DNA of 64,000 nt, from NCBI RefSeq assembly GCF_014230085.1, contig NZ_JACHVB010000060.1:62001-126000 (forward strand), written 5' to 3'. The DNA comes from Ruficoccus amylovorans (GTDB taxonomy: Bacteria; Verrucomicrobiota; Verrucomicrobiia; Opitutales; Cerasicoccaceae). The notes under the pieces were generated by a model, which worked only from the letters and a program-made list of their open reading frames with translations, was not told the origin of the DNA and made no database searches. Below, piece by piece: positions 44,130-53,610 of this stretch (its first letter is position 1; the number at the start of each line of letters is the position of its first letter). The translations under genes and the position numbers were made by a program.

Positions 44130-45512
44130 TCAGCGCGGCGGACGTCCACCCCAGAAAAAGCCGCCGCGGCGGTTGCTGCCGCTGGGCTGGACGTTTTCCA
44201 GCTCGGCTTTCAGGGTGTCGGGAATGTCAGCGCTCTTGAGATACTCGGCGAAGGCTTCGGGATCCTGGGCTTTCCACTCGCTGGCCACACGGTTCATCAG
44301 GCGGCCCTTCATCTGGTCGGAGGTGATGGATTCGGCCCAGGTCATGGCTCCGGCGGGGTCTTCGGAAGCCGCCTGAAAGGTGAACATGGCCACCGCACGG
44401 TCGGTTTCTTCATTCGCGGGCTGGCTGTTGAGCCATTCCCCGGCGGCGGCGAGGTCGTAGCGGCCCCACTCGGCGACCAGCATCGTGGTCAGGCGGCCCA
44501 CGTCGGGGTCTTCCGCATCCATGCCCGAAATATAATCCGCCACCGAGGCCGGATCGCTACGCGTCCACGAGCGAAGCATACTGTTGCGCAACTCGCTGTA
44601 ATCGTCGCGCCCGGAAAGCGTTTCCAGGTAAGCGGAGGCGGCATCGGGGTCGTAACGGGTCCAGTCCTCAAGGATTTCCGAAAGCGCGGCAGTCTGAGTC
44701 TCGCCTGCCGGAAGCTGCGAGGTCCAGGCCAGCGCATCGGTCAGCCGGCCCTGCTCCAGCATGGAATCCACCACCGTCTCGATGGCGCGGTTTTTCAGGC
44801 GACGCCCCTCGACCGAATCCTCGGACATGGCCGAGACGTACTGGAACGCGCCGAAGGGGTCGAGTTCGGAGTAACCGCGCAGGATGGAGTCAAGCTGGCG
44901 GTTACCCTCCCGACCGGAGACGGTGTTCGCATCGGAGGACCACCAGGCGAGGGCGTTCTGCGGGTCCACCCGCGCCCAGCCCTGAAGCGCCTCGTTCAGC
45001 GCGAAGTTAGACAGCTGCATGCTGGGCAGGCTCTGGGCATAGACGATGGCGGCCTGCGGGTCGTAGGTCGCCCATTGACCGACCAGTTCGGCCAGCAGGC
45101 GGTCGCGGTTGGAGCCGGCGGGCATTTCCTCGATCATGGCAAGCGCGCCACTGATCTCGTCCGCGCCGAGCGACTGGATCATCAGGCTCAACTGCTGACG
45201 CGCCAGGCGGCTGCCGGGATTGGCCAGGTAGGCGGCCACGGCCTGATTGAGCGTGACGCCCCCAGCGCCACCGGACAACTCCCCGGACTCGTCCGCACCA
45301 GCGGAACCGAGGATGGCGGCGGTCTTGTCCGCCTGCGAGGAGTCGATGATAAAGGTCTTGGCTCCGCCGGAGGAGGTCCCCGGTCGAGCCGTGGCGGCGG
45401 CGGTTGTTCCCTCTCCGGACTCCGTGAGGGAAGAACCCGCGAAATAGGCGACGCCGACAGTCACGCACCAGGCGCCTGCCAGCAGGAGGACTTTCTTGGA
45501 AGACAGGGACAT
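44130..45512 (-). CDS. helical-repeat envelope protein, unknown function
   Basis: 460 residues. One N-terminal hydrophobic segment (VLLLAGAWCVTVGVAYFAG) acts as signal or anchor, then a Ser/Gly/Thr linker to about residue 80. The rest consists of tandem repeats of about 35 residues with the pattern W-x-x-x-D-P-x-A-A-x-x-W/Y, for example GWARVDPQNALAWW, DWTRYDPDAASAYL and SWTRSDPASVADYI. This predicts an alpha-solenoid. It is a shorter paralogue of 50305. The Gly/Arg-rich end (RRGGFFWGGRPPR) is odd. I know no named family. Confidence 0.72.
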   Translation of the reverse strand: MSLSSKKVLLLAGAWCVTVGVAYFAGSSLTESGEGTTAAATARPGTSSGGAKTFIIDSSQADKTAAILGSAGADESGELSGGAGGVTLNQAVAAYLANPGSRLARQQLSLMIQSLGADEISGALAMIEEMPAGSNRDRLLAELVGQWATYDPQAAIVYAQSLPSMQLSNFALNEALQGWARVDPQNALAWWSSDANTVSGREGNRQLDSILRGYSELDPFGAFQYVSAMSEDSVEGRRLKNRAIETVVDSMLEQGRLTDALAWTSQLPAGETQTAALSEILEDWTRYDPDAASAYLETLSGRDDYSELRNSMLRSWTRSDPASVADYISGMDAEDPDVGRLTTMLVAEWGRYDLAAAGEWLNSQPANEETDRAVAMFTFQAASEDPAGAMTWAESITSDQMKGRLMNRVASEWKAQDPEAFAEYLKSADIPDTLKAELENVQPSGSNRRGGFFWGGRPPR

Positions 45513-45588
45513 GGCATTAAAAACCCCGGCGAAGCGGGTTGGTTGCGAGGGTGGAGATTTTGGTGAAAAAGAGTTTTTGGGGAAATAC

Positions 45589-45736
45589 GGTCACGAAGGA
45601 CACCAAGGAGACACGAAGAGCACGAAGCGCTGCTCAGGCAATAGCCTTTGCCTGCGGACGGTAAACCTGTGGATAAAAGAAATGAGACATAAAGGAACTT
45701 TGTGTTCTTCGTGTCTCCTTGGTGTCCTTCGTGACC
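45589..45736. repeat. 39-bp near-perfect inverted repeat (CACGAAG type)
   Basis: 45589-45627 and 45698-45736 are inverted copies with two mismatches over 39 bp, built of CACGAAGGACACCAAGGAG-like units, around a 70-bp centre. It lies between the start of the helical-repeat gene and the end of purU. Such CACGAAG and CACAAAG palindromes are scattered between genes here (see 61571). Confidence 0.85.
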
Positions 45737-45759
45737 AGTTTTCCTCTCGTCGGGAAAGC

Positions 45760-46611
45760 TTAGTCAAAGACCACAGTCTTGTTATGATAGACGAGGATGC
45801 GGTTCTCCAGGTGCCAGCGGACGGCCTGGGCGAAGACGGTCTTCTCCAGATCACGGCCCCGGCGCACGAGGTCGGGCGGGCCGTGGCGATGGGTGACGCG
45901 GGCCACGTCCTGCGCGATGATCGGCCCCTCGTCCAGATCGGCGGTGGCGTAGTGGGCGGTCGCCCCGATGAGCTTGACCCCGCGCTCGTAAGCCTGATGG
46001 TAGGGCTTGCCCCCGGCGAAGGCGGGCAGGAAGCTATGGTGAATGTTAATCACCGGGCAGCCCACGTTTTTCAAAAACGACTCGCTGAGCACCTGCATGT
46101 AGCGGGCCATGATAACCAGCTCGGCCCCGGTCTCGCGGAGGATTTTCACCTGCTCGGCTTCGGCCTCGGCCTTGTTCGCGCGGGTAACGGGGATGTGGTA
46201 AAACGGCAGCCCGTAGGCGGCAGTGGCGGCGGCCAGAGTCTCATGGTTCGAGACGACGGCCACGAGTTCGCCCGGCAACTCGCCCGAGCGAAAGCGCAGG
46301 ATAATATCGTGGAAACAGTGCTCGATCTTTGAGACCATGATGGCGACCTTCGGCTGGTCGCTGGAGAGCATGACGCGGGCGCTCATACCCAGTTCGCGCT
46401 CGGCCAACTCGCGGAAAGCGGCTTGCTCCTCTTTAATATCACCGGCAGGCACCCACTCCACGCGTTGGAAAAACACCTCGGCCTCGCTGTCGCGGTGCTG
46501 GTCGGCGTGGATGATGTTACCGTGGCGCTCGTAGATCCAACCCGCCACGCGGGCGACGAGGCCCGGCTGGTCCGGGCCTGAGAGCAAGGCGATAATACTG
46601 GGCGGCTTCAT
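45760..46611 (-). CDS. purU: formyltetrahydrofolate deformylase
   Basis: 283 residues from the ATG at 46611. An ACT domain (about 5-80; SGPDQPGLVARVAGWI) precedes the formyltransferase fold with MARYMQVLS, NIHHSFLPAF (catalytic Asn and His), PYHQAYERGVKLIGATAHY and DLDEGPII (catalytic Asp). It releases formate from 10-formyl-tetrahydrofolate, balancing one-carbon pools and supplying formate for purine synthesis. Full family length. It lies 132 bp after the ABC transporter gene, past a hairpin. Confidence 0.96.
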   Translation of the reverse strand: MKPPSIIALLSGPDQPGLVARVAGWIYERHGNIIHADQHRDSEAEVFFQRVEWVPAGDIKEEQAAFRELAERELGMSARVMLSSDQPKVAIMVSKIEHCFHDIILRFRSGELPGELVAVVSNHETLAAATAAYGLPFYHIPVTRANKAEAEAEQVKILRETGAELVIMARYMQVLSESFLKNVGCPVINIHHSFLPAFAGGKPYHQAYERGVKLIGATAHYATADLDEGPIIAQDVARVTHRHGPPDLVRRGRDLEKTVFAQAVRWHLENRILVYHNKTVVFD

Positions 46612-46712
46612 GGAAAGCCCCACCCTAAGCCGACCGTACCCGAAAGGTAAAGCCCGCGTTTGGGGTGGCGTAAGGGCAGCCTCATTGTCCTGTGCGGCCA
46701 CGCACCGCGGGG

Positions 46713-46731
46713 GCGGGCTGCGCAAGCCCGC
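46713..46731 (-). terminator. 7-bp hairpin after ABC transporter gene
   Basis: GCGGGCT (46713-46719) pairs with AGCCCGC (46725-46731) just past the ABC gene stop. No T tract; weak terminator at most. Confidence 0.4.
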
Positions 46732-46743
46732 AATCACAGCCAC

Positions 46744-48495
46744 TTAATTCACCGAGTTCTCGAAGTCCTCCTGAATCACGTCCACCTGGTGGAGCCAGAG
46801 GTTGGCGTAGCGGCCCTGTTCGAGCAGAAGCTCGTCGTGGGTGCCCATCTCGATGATGCGGCCTTTTTCGAGGACGACGATCTTGTCCGCCTTGCGCACG
46901 GTGGAGAGCCGGTGGGCGATAATCAGCACCGTGCGGTCGGCCATGAGATTGTCCAGTGCGCTCTGGATCTGGCGCTCCGTGATCGTGTCCACCGAGGCGG
47001 TGGCCTCGTCGAGGATGACCAGCGGCGGGTTTTTCAAAAGCACACGGGCAATGGTCAACCGCTGCTTCTCGCCCTGGGAGAGCCGGACGCCCTTCTCGCC
47101 GATGTTGGTGTCCATCTTCTCCGGCAGGCGGTCCACAAAGTCCCACGCGCTCGCCCCTTCAAGCGCGGCCACCAGTTGCTCCTCGGTGGCGTCCTCGCGG
47201 GCCAGCAAGAGGTTCTCGCGGACCGACCCCTCGAACAAAAACGGCTCCTGCGCGACATGCCCGATCTGCCCGTGTACCTCGTGCAGGGAAAGCTCGCGGA
47301 TGTCGATGCCGTTGACCAGCACGGCCCCGGCAGTGGCGTCGTAGGCGCGCATGGCGAGGTTGGCCACGGTGGACTTGCCCGCGCCGGTGTGGCCGACCAG
47401 GGCGGTGACTTTACCGGCTTCGAGCGTGAGATTAAAATCCTCCAGCACGGCGGGGCGACCGGGATAGCGGAAGTCCACCCGGTCAAACTTCACTTCGATG
47501 TTACCGGCTGGGAAGGGCTTGGGCGCGGGCGGCTCGTCCACCTCGACCTCGGCGTCGATGATTTCGAATACCCGGTCCCCGGAGGCCTTGCCGGAGGCGA
47601 GCATCTGGTTGAGCATGGTCAGCCGCCACAGCGGCATGTAGAGCATCTGCGCCAGCAGGAAGAAGGCGAAAAACTCCCCGATGGTGAACGCCTGCTCGGT
47701 GATAATCAGGTACCCCCCGGCGGCGAAGACGGCCACCGTCCCCAGGCTGGCCACGAACTGGCTGCCGGGCATGTAAAAAGACCACAGGAACATCGTTTTG
47801 AGGCTCTTCTTGCGCAAATCCTGCGCCATCGCATCGAAGCGGCGCGACTCGCGCTCCTGCAAGGCAAAGGTCTGGATCATGCGGTTGCCCTGGATATCCT
47901 CGACCAGTAAGGCATTGAGGGCGGCGGCGGACTTGCGAACCGCGCTCCAGTGCTTGCGGGAGGTTTTGGCGTAGCGGAAGGCCCACCACAGCACCACCGG
48001 CAGCGGCAGGATGACCCAGAAAGCCAGAAACGGCTGCATCAGGAACATCATCACCGTGATGCCCACGATCTGCACCACCACCGTCGTTCCCTGCTCGGTG
48101 CCGTCGAGCAGGGCGCGTTCGACGTTGTTGACGTCGTCCACCACGCGCGAGGCGATTTCCCCGCTCTTGCGCTGGTCGTAGAAAGAAACCGGCAGGCGCA
48201 GGAGCTTGGCGTGGATCTCGCGGCGCATGTCCACCAGCACCTTTTGCTCCAGGATGTTATTTACCCGGATACGGAAAAAATTAAACAGCTCCCGCCCGAA
48301 GTAGCACCCAAGGATGACCCCGATCCCCAGCCACAGGCTCGTCAAGTCACTGTCGGAGAGGCTGTTGATGAGCCACTCCAGCGCGCGCGGGATGGCCAGC
48401 GTAAAAGCAATCGAGAGCACGGCGAACAGAATCGTCAGCCAGTACAGCAGTCGGTAGCGGAAAAGGTATTGCGCGACGCGCCAGATCGTTTTCAT
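46744..48495 (-). CDS. ABC transporter, fused permease and ATPase
   Basis: 583 residues from the ATG at 48495. Six membrane helices in about the first 310 residues, with the coupling stretch LLVEDIQGNRMIQTFALQE, then a nucleotide-binding domain: Walker A GHTGAGKST, Q-loop HVAQEPFLF, a signature reading LSQGEKQR in place of LSGGQ, Walker B LVILDEATASVD and the switch His in IIAHRLSTV. It is a half-size exporter of the MsbA/multidrug type, working as a dimer. Cargo unknown. Confidence 0.94.
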   Translation of the reverse strand: MKTIWRVAQYLFRYRLLYWLTILFAVLSIAFTLAIPRALEWLINSLSDSDLTSLWLGIGVILGCYFGRELFNFFRIRVNNILEQKVLVDMRREIHAKLLRLPVSFYDQRKSGEIASRVVDDVNNVERALLDGTEQGTTVVVQIVGITVMMFLMQPFLAFWVILPLPVVLWWAFRYAKTSRKHWSAVRKSAAALNALLVEDIQGNRMIQTFALQERESRRFDAMAQDLRKKSLKTMFLWSFYMPGSQFVASLGTVAVFAAGGYLIITEQAFTIGEFFAFFLLAQMLYMPLWRLTMLNQMLASGKASGDRVFEIIDAEVEVDEPPAPKPFPAGNIEVKFDRVDFRYPGRPAVLEDFNLTLEAGKVTALVGHTGAGKSTVANLAMRAYDATAGAVLVNGIDIRELSLHEVHGQIGHVAQEPFLFEGSVRENLLLAREDATEEQLVAALEGASAWDFVDRLPEKMDTNIGEKGVRLSQGEKQRLTIARVLLKNPPLVILDEATASVDTITERQIQSALDNLMADRTVLIIAHRLSTVRKADKIVVLEKGRIIEMGTHDELLLEQGRYANLWLHQVDVIQEDFENSVN

Positions 48496-48635
48496 GGGAT
48501 CAGTCAACAAAGCAGCTTTTCCGCCTTTGTCCAAACATAGATTAGATTATTGAGAATTAGGCTCAACCGCTCCGCGGTATGCCCTGGGCAGCATTTGCGA
48601 TTGTCAAACGGAAGTGGAGCCCTTGTCTTGAGCGC

Positions 48636-49097
48636 ATGAAATCCCGGCCCATCCCCGGCTCGACCGGCGAAGTCCTCACCTGCCTGCCCTCCCCCTACGA
48701 GGCGCACCCGGCCACCGGTCTGCTCTACCTGCCGCGCTTTATCGCGAAGATCCGCTACGTCAAGGCCCACGGCGAACTGCCCAAGAGCTACCGCAAAAAC
48801 TACAAGCGCGGGCTCGACCGCTTCCTCAGCCAGCACCTCGGGGTGGAACCCGACGCGGTCGAGGAGGCCATTGCCGGAGCGGCGGACGAGGCCGACGCCG
48901 AGGCCCGCTTGCGGGCCGTCCTGCCCGCCGACGTGCGCGCCCCGGCCTGGAATCGCGACCTGGTGCAAAAAGGCATGACCGAGGCCGGACGGGAATTTCT
49001 GGCCGAGGCGCTGGAGAAAATGGGCTGCGCCGATCGCGTGGGCGAAATCAAGTCCGTGCCCGACCTGATCGACTTCGACGAAGGCCGGATCGAATAA
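48636..49097 (+). CDS. DUF5069 family protein
   Basis: 153 residues from the ATG at 48636. LPRFIAKIRYVKAHGELPKSYRKNY and the later WNRDLVQKGMTEAGREFL are the DUF5069 pattern. The family is small, soluble, mainly found in Verrucomicrobia and relatives, and of unknown function. It is divergent from the ABC gene and 100 bp ahead of the TPR gene. Confidence 0.85.
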   Translation: MKSRPIPGSTGEVLTCLPSPYEAHPATGLLYLPRFIAKIRYVKAHGELPKSYRKNYKRGLDRFLSQHLGVEPDAVEEAIAGAADEADAEARLRAVLPADVRAPAWNRDLVQKGMTEAGREFLAEALEKMGCADRVGEIKSVPDLIDFDEGRIE

Positions 49098-49200
49098 TAC
49101 CCCGTTAATCCTGACATTTTCGCCCCTGCCGATCCGCCCTGCAACCGAGTATTGACTTGCACCGCCGGGCAGGCAAGAGTGCGCCCCTTTTCCAGTCACC

Positions 49201-50061
49201 ATGAACCGGCCCCCGAAAAAGCACAAGAAGACCAAGGACGACATCCTCAACGATCCGCGTTTTGACCGCAAGGACCTTGAGGAGGCCGACCGCCGCCTGC
49301 ACAGCAAGGACGCGCTCCAGGGCGACGACCGCAATCTCGTTCACGTCGATGACGCCTTCAAGGAAGCCGACATTGAGGACCAGGTCTGGCTCTTCTGGAA
49401 CAAGTACAAAAAGAGCATCATTTACCTGATCATCGCGATCTTCCTCGGCGTCATCGCGGTGGAGGGCTACCGGATGTATCAACGCAGTGCCGTCCGCTCC
49501 ATGCAGGCCGCCTACGGCCAGGCCGACACTCCCGAAGCCCTGACCGCCTTCGGTGAGAAGTACGCCGGAAACCCGCTGGCCGGGTTCGCGCTGCTCCAGT
49601 CCGCCGACAGCCAGTACGAGCAGGGCAATTACACCGCCGCCGCGCCGCTTTACAAGTCCGCCGCCGCCTCCCTTGCCAACACTTACGTGCAGGGCCGCGC
49701 CCGCCTCGGTGAAGCCATGTCACAGATTCAGGCCGGGCAAACGGAGCTGGGCAAAAACCTGCTCAGCCAGATCAGCGCCGACCAGACGGCCCTCCTCTCG
49801 ATTCGCGCCGAAGCCACCTTCGACCTGGGCGTCATTGCCCTGGCCGCCAGTGACTACGCCAACGCCCGCCGCTACTTCGAGCAGGCCAGCGCCCTCGACA
49901 AGGACGGCCCCTGGGGCACTCAGGCCGACCGCCAGCTCCAGCAGACGCCCGAACTGGCCGAAGCCGCCTCTGCTCCTGCGCAGGCTGAAGCGCCCGCCGC
50001 TGCTCAACCAGCCACGGACGCCGAAGCGACCACCACGGACGCCAGCGACGCCGCCGAGTAA
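49201..50061 (+). CDS. YfgM-like membrane-anchored TPR protein
   Basis: 286 residues. A charged cytoplasmic N-terminus (about 1-70) leads to one membrane helix (SIIYLIIAIFLGVIAVEGY) and periplasmic tetratricopeptide-like repeats (FALLQSADSQYEQGNYTAAAPLY, DLGVIALAASDYANARRYFEQ), ending in an Ala/Thr/Pro-rich tail. This resembles YfgM, the ancillary subunit of the SecYEG translocon, and the TPR_21 family. A clean terminator follows. Confidence 0.8.
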   Translation: MNRPPKKHKKTKDDILNDPRFDRKDLEEADRRLHSKDALQGDDRNLVHVDDAFKEADIEDQVWLFWNKYKKSIIYLIIAIFLGVIAVEGYRMYQRSAVRSMQAAYGQADTPEALTAFGEKYAGNPLAGFALLQSADSQYEQGNYTAAAPLYKSAAASLANTYVQGRARLGEAMSQIQAGQTELGKNLLSQISADQTALLSIRAEATFDLGVIALAASDYANARRYFEQASALDKDGPWGTQADRQLQQTPELAEAASAPAQAEAPAAAQPATDAEATTTDASDAAE

Positions 50062-50127
50062 TCTTCCCCGATTCGGCCTCCGGGTCCAGGACGACTCTGC
50101 ACTTCCAACGCCGTCATTCATTTCCAC

Positions 50128-50156
50128 AAAAGCCGCGCTCACCGCGCGGCTTTTTT
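50128..50156 (+). terminator. intrinsic terminator after the TPR gene
   Basis: AAAAGCCGCGC pairs with GCGCGGCTTTT around a short loop (50128-50154) and six T residues end it at 50156. Confidence 0.9.
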
Positions 50157-50240
50157 CGTGGGCCACCCAAGGGGTCGTTGAAGGTTCCCGCTCTGGCCAA
50201 GGAACGAAGTTCCGTCACAAAAGTTTTTTGGGGAGAGCGA

Positions 50241-50273
50241 GAGAGGGTGTTTATTTGAAAAAAACACCCTCTC
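50241..50273. terminator. 12-bp hairpin before the end of the helical-repeat gene
   Basis: GAGAGGGTGTTT (50241-50252) pairs perfectly with AAACACCCTCTC (50262-50273) around a 9-nt loop, 32 bp past the minus-strand gene's stop. Probably its terminator or 3' end stabiliser. Confidence 0.6.
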
Positions 50274-50304
50274 GCATACCCCTCAAAGCGACTTCGAATG
50301 AGTC

Positions 50305-52560
50305 TTACTCAATCGCCTTCATCAACTGCTCACGCTCCTCGGCGGAAAAGCCGTTGCTGATCACGAATTGCCGGGCGGCGAATTTGTTCTGCTTGCCCCA
50401 CTCTTTCAGACTCTGCCTAAGGAGTTCCTTACGCTGGCCGTCGTTTTTCACCCGCAGTGACCACTCGGCGGCATAGCCCGGTTCGTACTGGCCGACTTGC
50501 TGCACGAGGCTGCGGATGGCTGAGTCGCGGTTATCGCCAGGCGGCATATCCGTCATGTAGGTGGCGGCAGCGGCGAGGTCCGCCCGCAGCCAGGTCTGCA
50601 CGAGATCGCGCTGGGCGTCATTATAAAGATCGCCTTCGGGGAGGTTTTCAATCCACGCGGCAGTACTGGCCGGATCGGATTGCGCCCAGGCGGAGGCCAG
50701 TTCTTTGATCTGGCTGTTGCGCTCATCGCCCTTGGGCTGGCGGATAACCCAGTCGGCGGCGGCTTGCGGATCGGATTCTCCCCAGGTGCGGATAGCGGCC
50801 TGAACCGCAGACGCGCGCATCTCCCCCTCTTCAATGCCAGAGGCCCAGTCCAGTGTGGCCTCCGGTTCGTAGCGGGACCAGTTATAGGCGATATTGCGGA
50901 CCAGATCTGTCTGGACCTGCCCTTTCTCAATTTGCAGCGCCACCTCTGCGGCCGCAACCGGATCGTCCGAAGCCAACCGGTTATAGTAAGCCGAAAGGGC
51001 TTGTTCACGCTCGCCGGGGTTTTTCAGGGACTGGGCCCAGTCAAGCGCCGCTTCGGGGTCGTACCTGCTCCAACTGTTGGCCAGGCTCCAGATCATATTG
51101 CGGCGGCCCTCACCCAACGGGGATTGATCGACGAGCCGGATCGCCATCTGCGGATCATTCTCCGCCAACTGGAAAATCAGGCTCCGGCTGAGATTCTGGC
51201 GCGCCTGCCCACTGGTGTTGGCCATCATAAAGGCGAGGGCCGCCTGCGGATCTTCGCGGGCCAGGCTCTGGGCCACATTCTGCATCGCCCAGTTGCGCCG
51301 GTTGCCCAGAGGCATCAGCTCCAGCAAGTCGTAGGCCTTGTCCAGCTTCCCGTTTTGCGCGGCGGAGTTGACGAGCCCCTCGTAAATCTCGCCCTTGAGA
51401 CTCGACTCCGGCATCGCCTCCAGCCAGGCCAGAGCCGCCGCCTCATCCTGCTCGTACCAGCTCTGCACAATGTTGTTGCTGGCCTGCTGGCGCAGGCTCA
51501 AGTTCCTCACATTGGTGCTGAGATGCTCGATCGCAGCCTGCGGATCCTCTTCGCCCCAACGCCGGTAGATACTGCTCAAGGCCCATTCACCGGCCCCACC
51601 GGCGGGCAGCTCGTGGTAAATCTCCAACGCCCGCAAGGGCTCGTCTTTAGCCATTTCGTAAAGAATCCCCTGCACCATGCTCTGGCGTGTCTGCCGGTCC
51701 GGGAACTGCAAGGCAACCTCCAGCGCAACGTCCGGCTCCTTTTCCGCCCAGATGCCGACCACCCGGCGCAGGGCATCCCGGCGAGCCTCGGAATCCTCCA
51801 GGCCGGAAGCCACCTGGTATGCTGCCTGCGGATCTTCCCGCGCCCAGTTCGAGAAGACCGAATTATAACGCCAGCGCTCCGGGCTGGCATCCGGATACTT
51901 GGTCAGGAGCTGGTAGGCACGGAGGTAATCCCGCCCTGACACCGAGTTGATAACGTTCCGAATCGCCGTTTGCCGTTGTTTCGGATTCTCCAGTCCGGCG
52001 GCAGCGGCCATCGCGGCCTCGTCATTGAACGAACTCCATACATTCAAAACCTTGTAGATTAATTGCGGCGACGAATCTTCCTTCCGGCCCAGCGCCCAAC
52101 GCAACGCGGCCCGCGGAGAAGCCTCGGCCCAGCGCTCCATCAGGGCCCATTGAGCCGCGTCCCGCTCCCGGGTCTGCGGATGATTCTCTAACGACTCCAG
52201 CACAACCGGCAATTCGGCGATAGGGATATCCTGCGCAACCGCGTAAAGCTTGAGCGTGCGGACAAAGGGGCTGCGTGTCTCCGTCGCCTCGACCAGCGCC
52301 TGCCGGATTGTCTCCACCCGCTCGGCCTGGTCGGGCGAGACAATGGCCGGTTCGCCTGTTCTCGAAATCTCTCCGCTAGCGGCGGCAACCCCATCATCCG
52401 ACTCGCTCGCAGCAGGCGCGTCCCGCACGACCACCTCGACCCGCTCCAGGGACGGTACCCCGCCAAAATCATTGCCCGCCTCCCGCGAGCTAAGGCGACC
52501 GGCGATAAACGCCGCCACGAGCGCGGCGACAACGGAGAGGGCGAGCAGCGTTTTTTTCAT
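50305..52560 (-). CDS. long helical-repeat envelope protein, unknown function
   Basis: 751 residues from the ATG at 52560. A signal anchor (TLLALSVVAALVAAFIAG) is followed by a linker and then about sixteen tandem repeats of roughly 35 residues: NWAREDPQAAYQVASGL, RWGEEDPQAAIEHL, SWSRYDPEAALDWAQSL, TWGESDPQAAADWVIRQP, AWAQSDPASTAAWIENLP. The shared W-x-x-x-D-P-x-A-A core predicts a continuous alpha-solenoid, likely a protein-binding scaffold in the periplasm. It is a longer paralogue of 44130, about 6 kb away. No family name known to me. Confidence 0.75.
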   Translation of the reverse strand: MKKTLLALSVVAALVAAFIAGRLSSREAGNDFGGVPSLERVEVVVRDAPAASESDDGVAAASGEISRTGEPAIVSPDQAERVETIRQALVEATETRSPFVRTLKLYAVAQDIPIAELPVVLESLENHPQTRERDAAQWALMERWAEASPRAALRWALGRKEDSSPQLIYKVLNVWSSFNDEAAMAAAAGLENPKQRQTAIRNVINSVSGRDYLRAYQLLTKYPDASPERWRYNSVFSNWAREDPQAAYQVASGLEDSEARRDALRRVVGIWAEKEPDVALEVALQFPDRQTRQSMVQGILYEMAKDEPLRALEIYHELPAGGAGEWALSSIYRRWGEEDPQAAIEHLSTNVRNLSLRQQASNNIVQSWYEQDEAAALAWLEAMPESSLKGEIYEGLVNSAAQNGKLDKAYDLLELMPLGNRRNWAMQNVAQSLAREDPQAALAFMMANTSGQARQNLSRSLIFQLAENDPQMAIRLVDQSPLGEGRRNMIWSLANSWSRYDPEAALDWAQSLKNPGEREQALSAYYNRLASDDPVAAAEVALQIEKGQVQTDLVRNIAYNWSRYEPEATLDWASGIEEGEMRASAVQAAIRTWGESDPQAAADWVIRQPKGDERNSQIKELASAWAQSDPASTAAWIENLPEGDLYNDAQRDLVQTWLRADLAAAATYMTDMPPGDNRDSAIRSLVQQVGQYEPGYAAEWSLRVKNDGQRKELLRQSLKEWGKQNKFAARQFVISNGFSAEEREQLMKAIE

Positions 52561-52806
52561 GGCGACGGAAACAAACAATGATGAACCAGGATCGCCAGCA
52601 ACCTCACCCGCTACGCGGCAAGGCCCGGCGGGGCGCGATGACCAGACTCTAGTACCCTCTCCGACACGGTGGCAATCCCTCTCGTTCCGACGGGATTGTT
52701 TTTCATCGGTGTAAAGCGGGAGACATCCCGCCGCACTGAGCGTTTACCTGAACAGCCCCGAAGTAAAACCGGAAGCAATCTACCTGCACAGACTTCCTGC
52801 CAGGGT

Positions 52807-53319
52807 CTAAAACGTCCGCCCGTAGAGGCGCTTAACCGACTCCCGGGAGAGCACGATGATGGTAAAAACACCCAAGATCGTCCCCAGTGGGACCGAAAGG
52901 CACATCAGGCAGGCAACGACGAAGCTGTAGATGTAGTTGCGTTGCTGGCGCAGAAAGCGTCCCGAAAGGATGATCCCGACGCCGATGGCGGCGTTGAACA
53001 GTGCGGCCAGCCCGAAAATAACCATGAAGAAACCGCCCAGCGCGGCGGGGACCAGGGCGAACTGGGCCGGGTCGGCGCCCATGCCCCCGTGGGCATGGCG
53101 GGCAGCTTCACTGGCCGCCGCTGCCGCCCCTCCGGTCACAAGTATCGTCCCAAGCAAGAGGTAAAGCAGGGGAAGACAGGAGATAAAAACAAAAATCCCG
53201 CCGACCACATAATGCACAACCGCCAGCGTATCGAGGTGGCTAATATCCTCCCGGCGGGGCATGCCCGACGGAGGCGGTGGCGGTGGATCATAACGGGGCG
53301 GAGATTCGTAGAGATTCAT
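52807..53319 (-). CDS. four-helix membrane protein, unknown function
   Basis: 170 residues from the ATG at 53319. A Pro-rich cytoplasmic start (PPRYDPPPPPPSG) is followed by LDTLAVVHYVVGGIFVFISC and three more hydrophobic segments, ending VKRLYGRTF. The layout is common in Verrucomicrobia and Planctomycetes small membrane proteins. No function can be given. Confidence 0.72.
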   Translation of the reverse strand: MNLYESPPRYDPPPPPPSGMPRREDISHLDTLAVVHYVVGGIFVFISCLPLLYLLLGTILVTGGAAAAASEAARHAHGGMGADPAQFALVPAALGGFFMVIFGLAALFNAAIGVGIILSGRFLRQQRNYIYSFVVACLMCLSVPLGTILGVFTIIVLSRESVKRLYGRTF

Positions 53320-53465
53320 GGCGACGACAACTCTCAGCCTGCCCGGCACGGGCGGCGTTGTCACGCCCGTTCTGGCATCAGGTGGCGGCAGGACCGGGTC
53401 CGGCACCTGTGACTCTGCGGATCCCTTTTTTCAGGAATGCGCCACGAGCTATTTTGCCCACACGA

Positions 53466-53610
53466 CTCAGGGGTCACGTTAGCTTGGTTCTTGGTCAAAT
53501 ATTCTCACCGCAGATGCGCAAAGGCGCAGAGCGGTTCTGCCATTTATGGCGCATTTTATACTTTTTTGTAGCCAATCAATTATTCAAAGGACTTGGCTAA
53601 CAGCTCCTAG
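53466..53610. repeat. MITE-like element B, related to element A without the inner insert
   Basis: It shares with element A the stretch GTTAGCTT-GGTTC, then ATTCTCACCGCAGATGCGC and AAAGGCGCAGAGCG, and ends with GGCTAAC. The ends are more worn than in A. The right end, CCTAG, contains the TAG stop of the nuclease gene on the minus strand. Confidence 0.62.
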
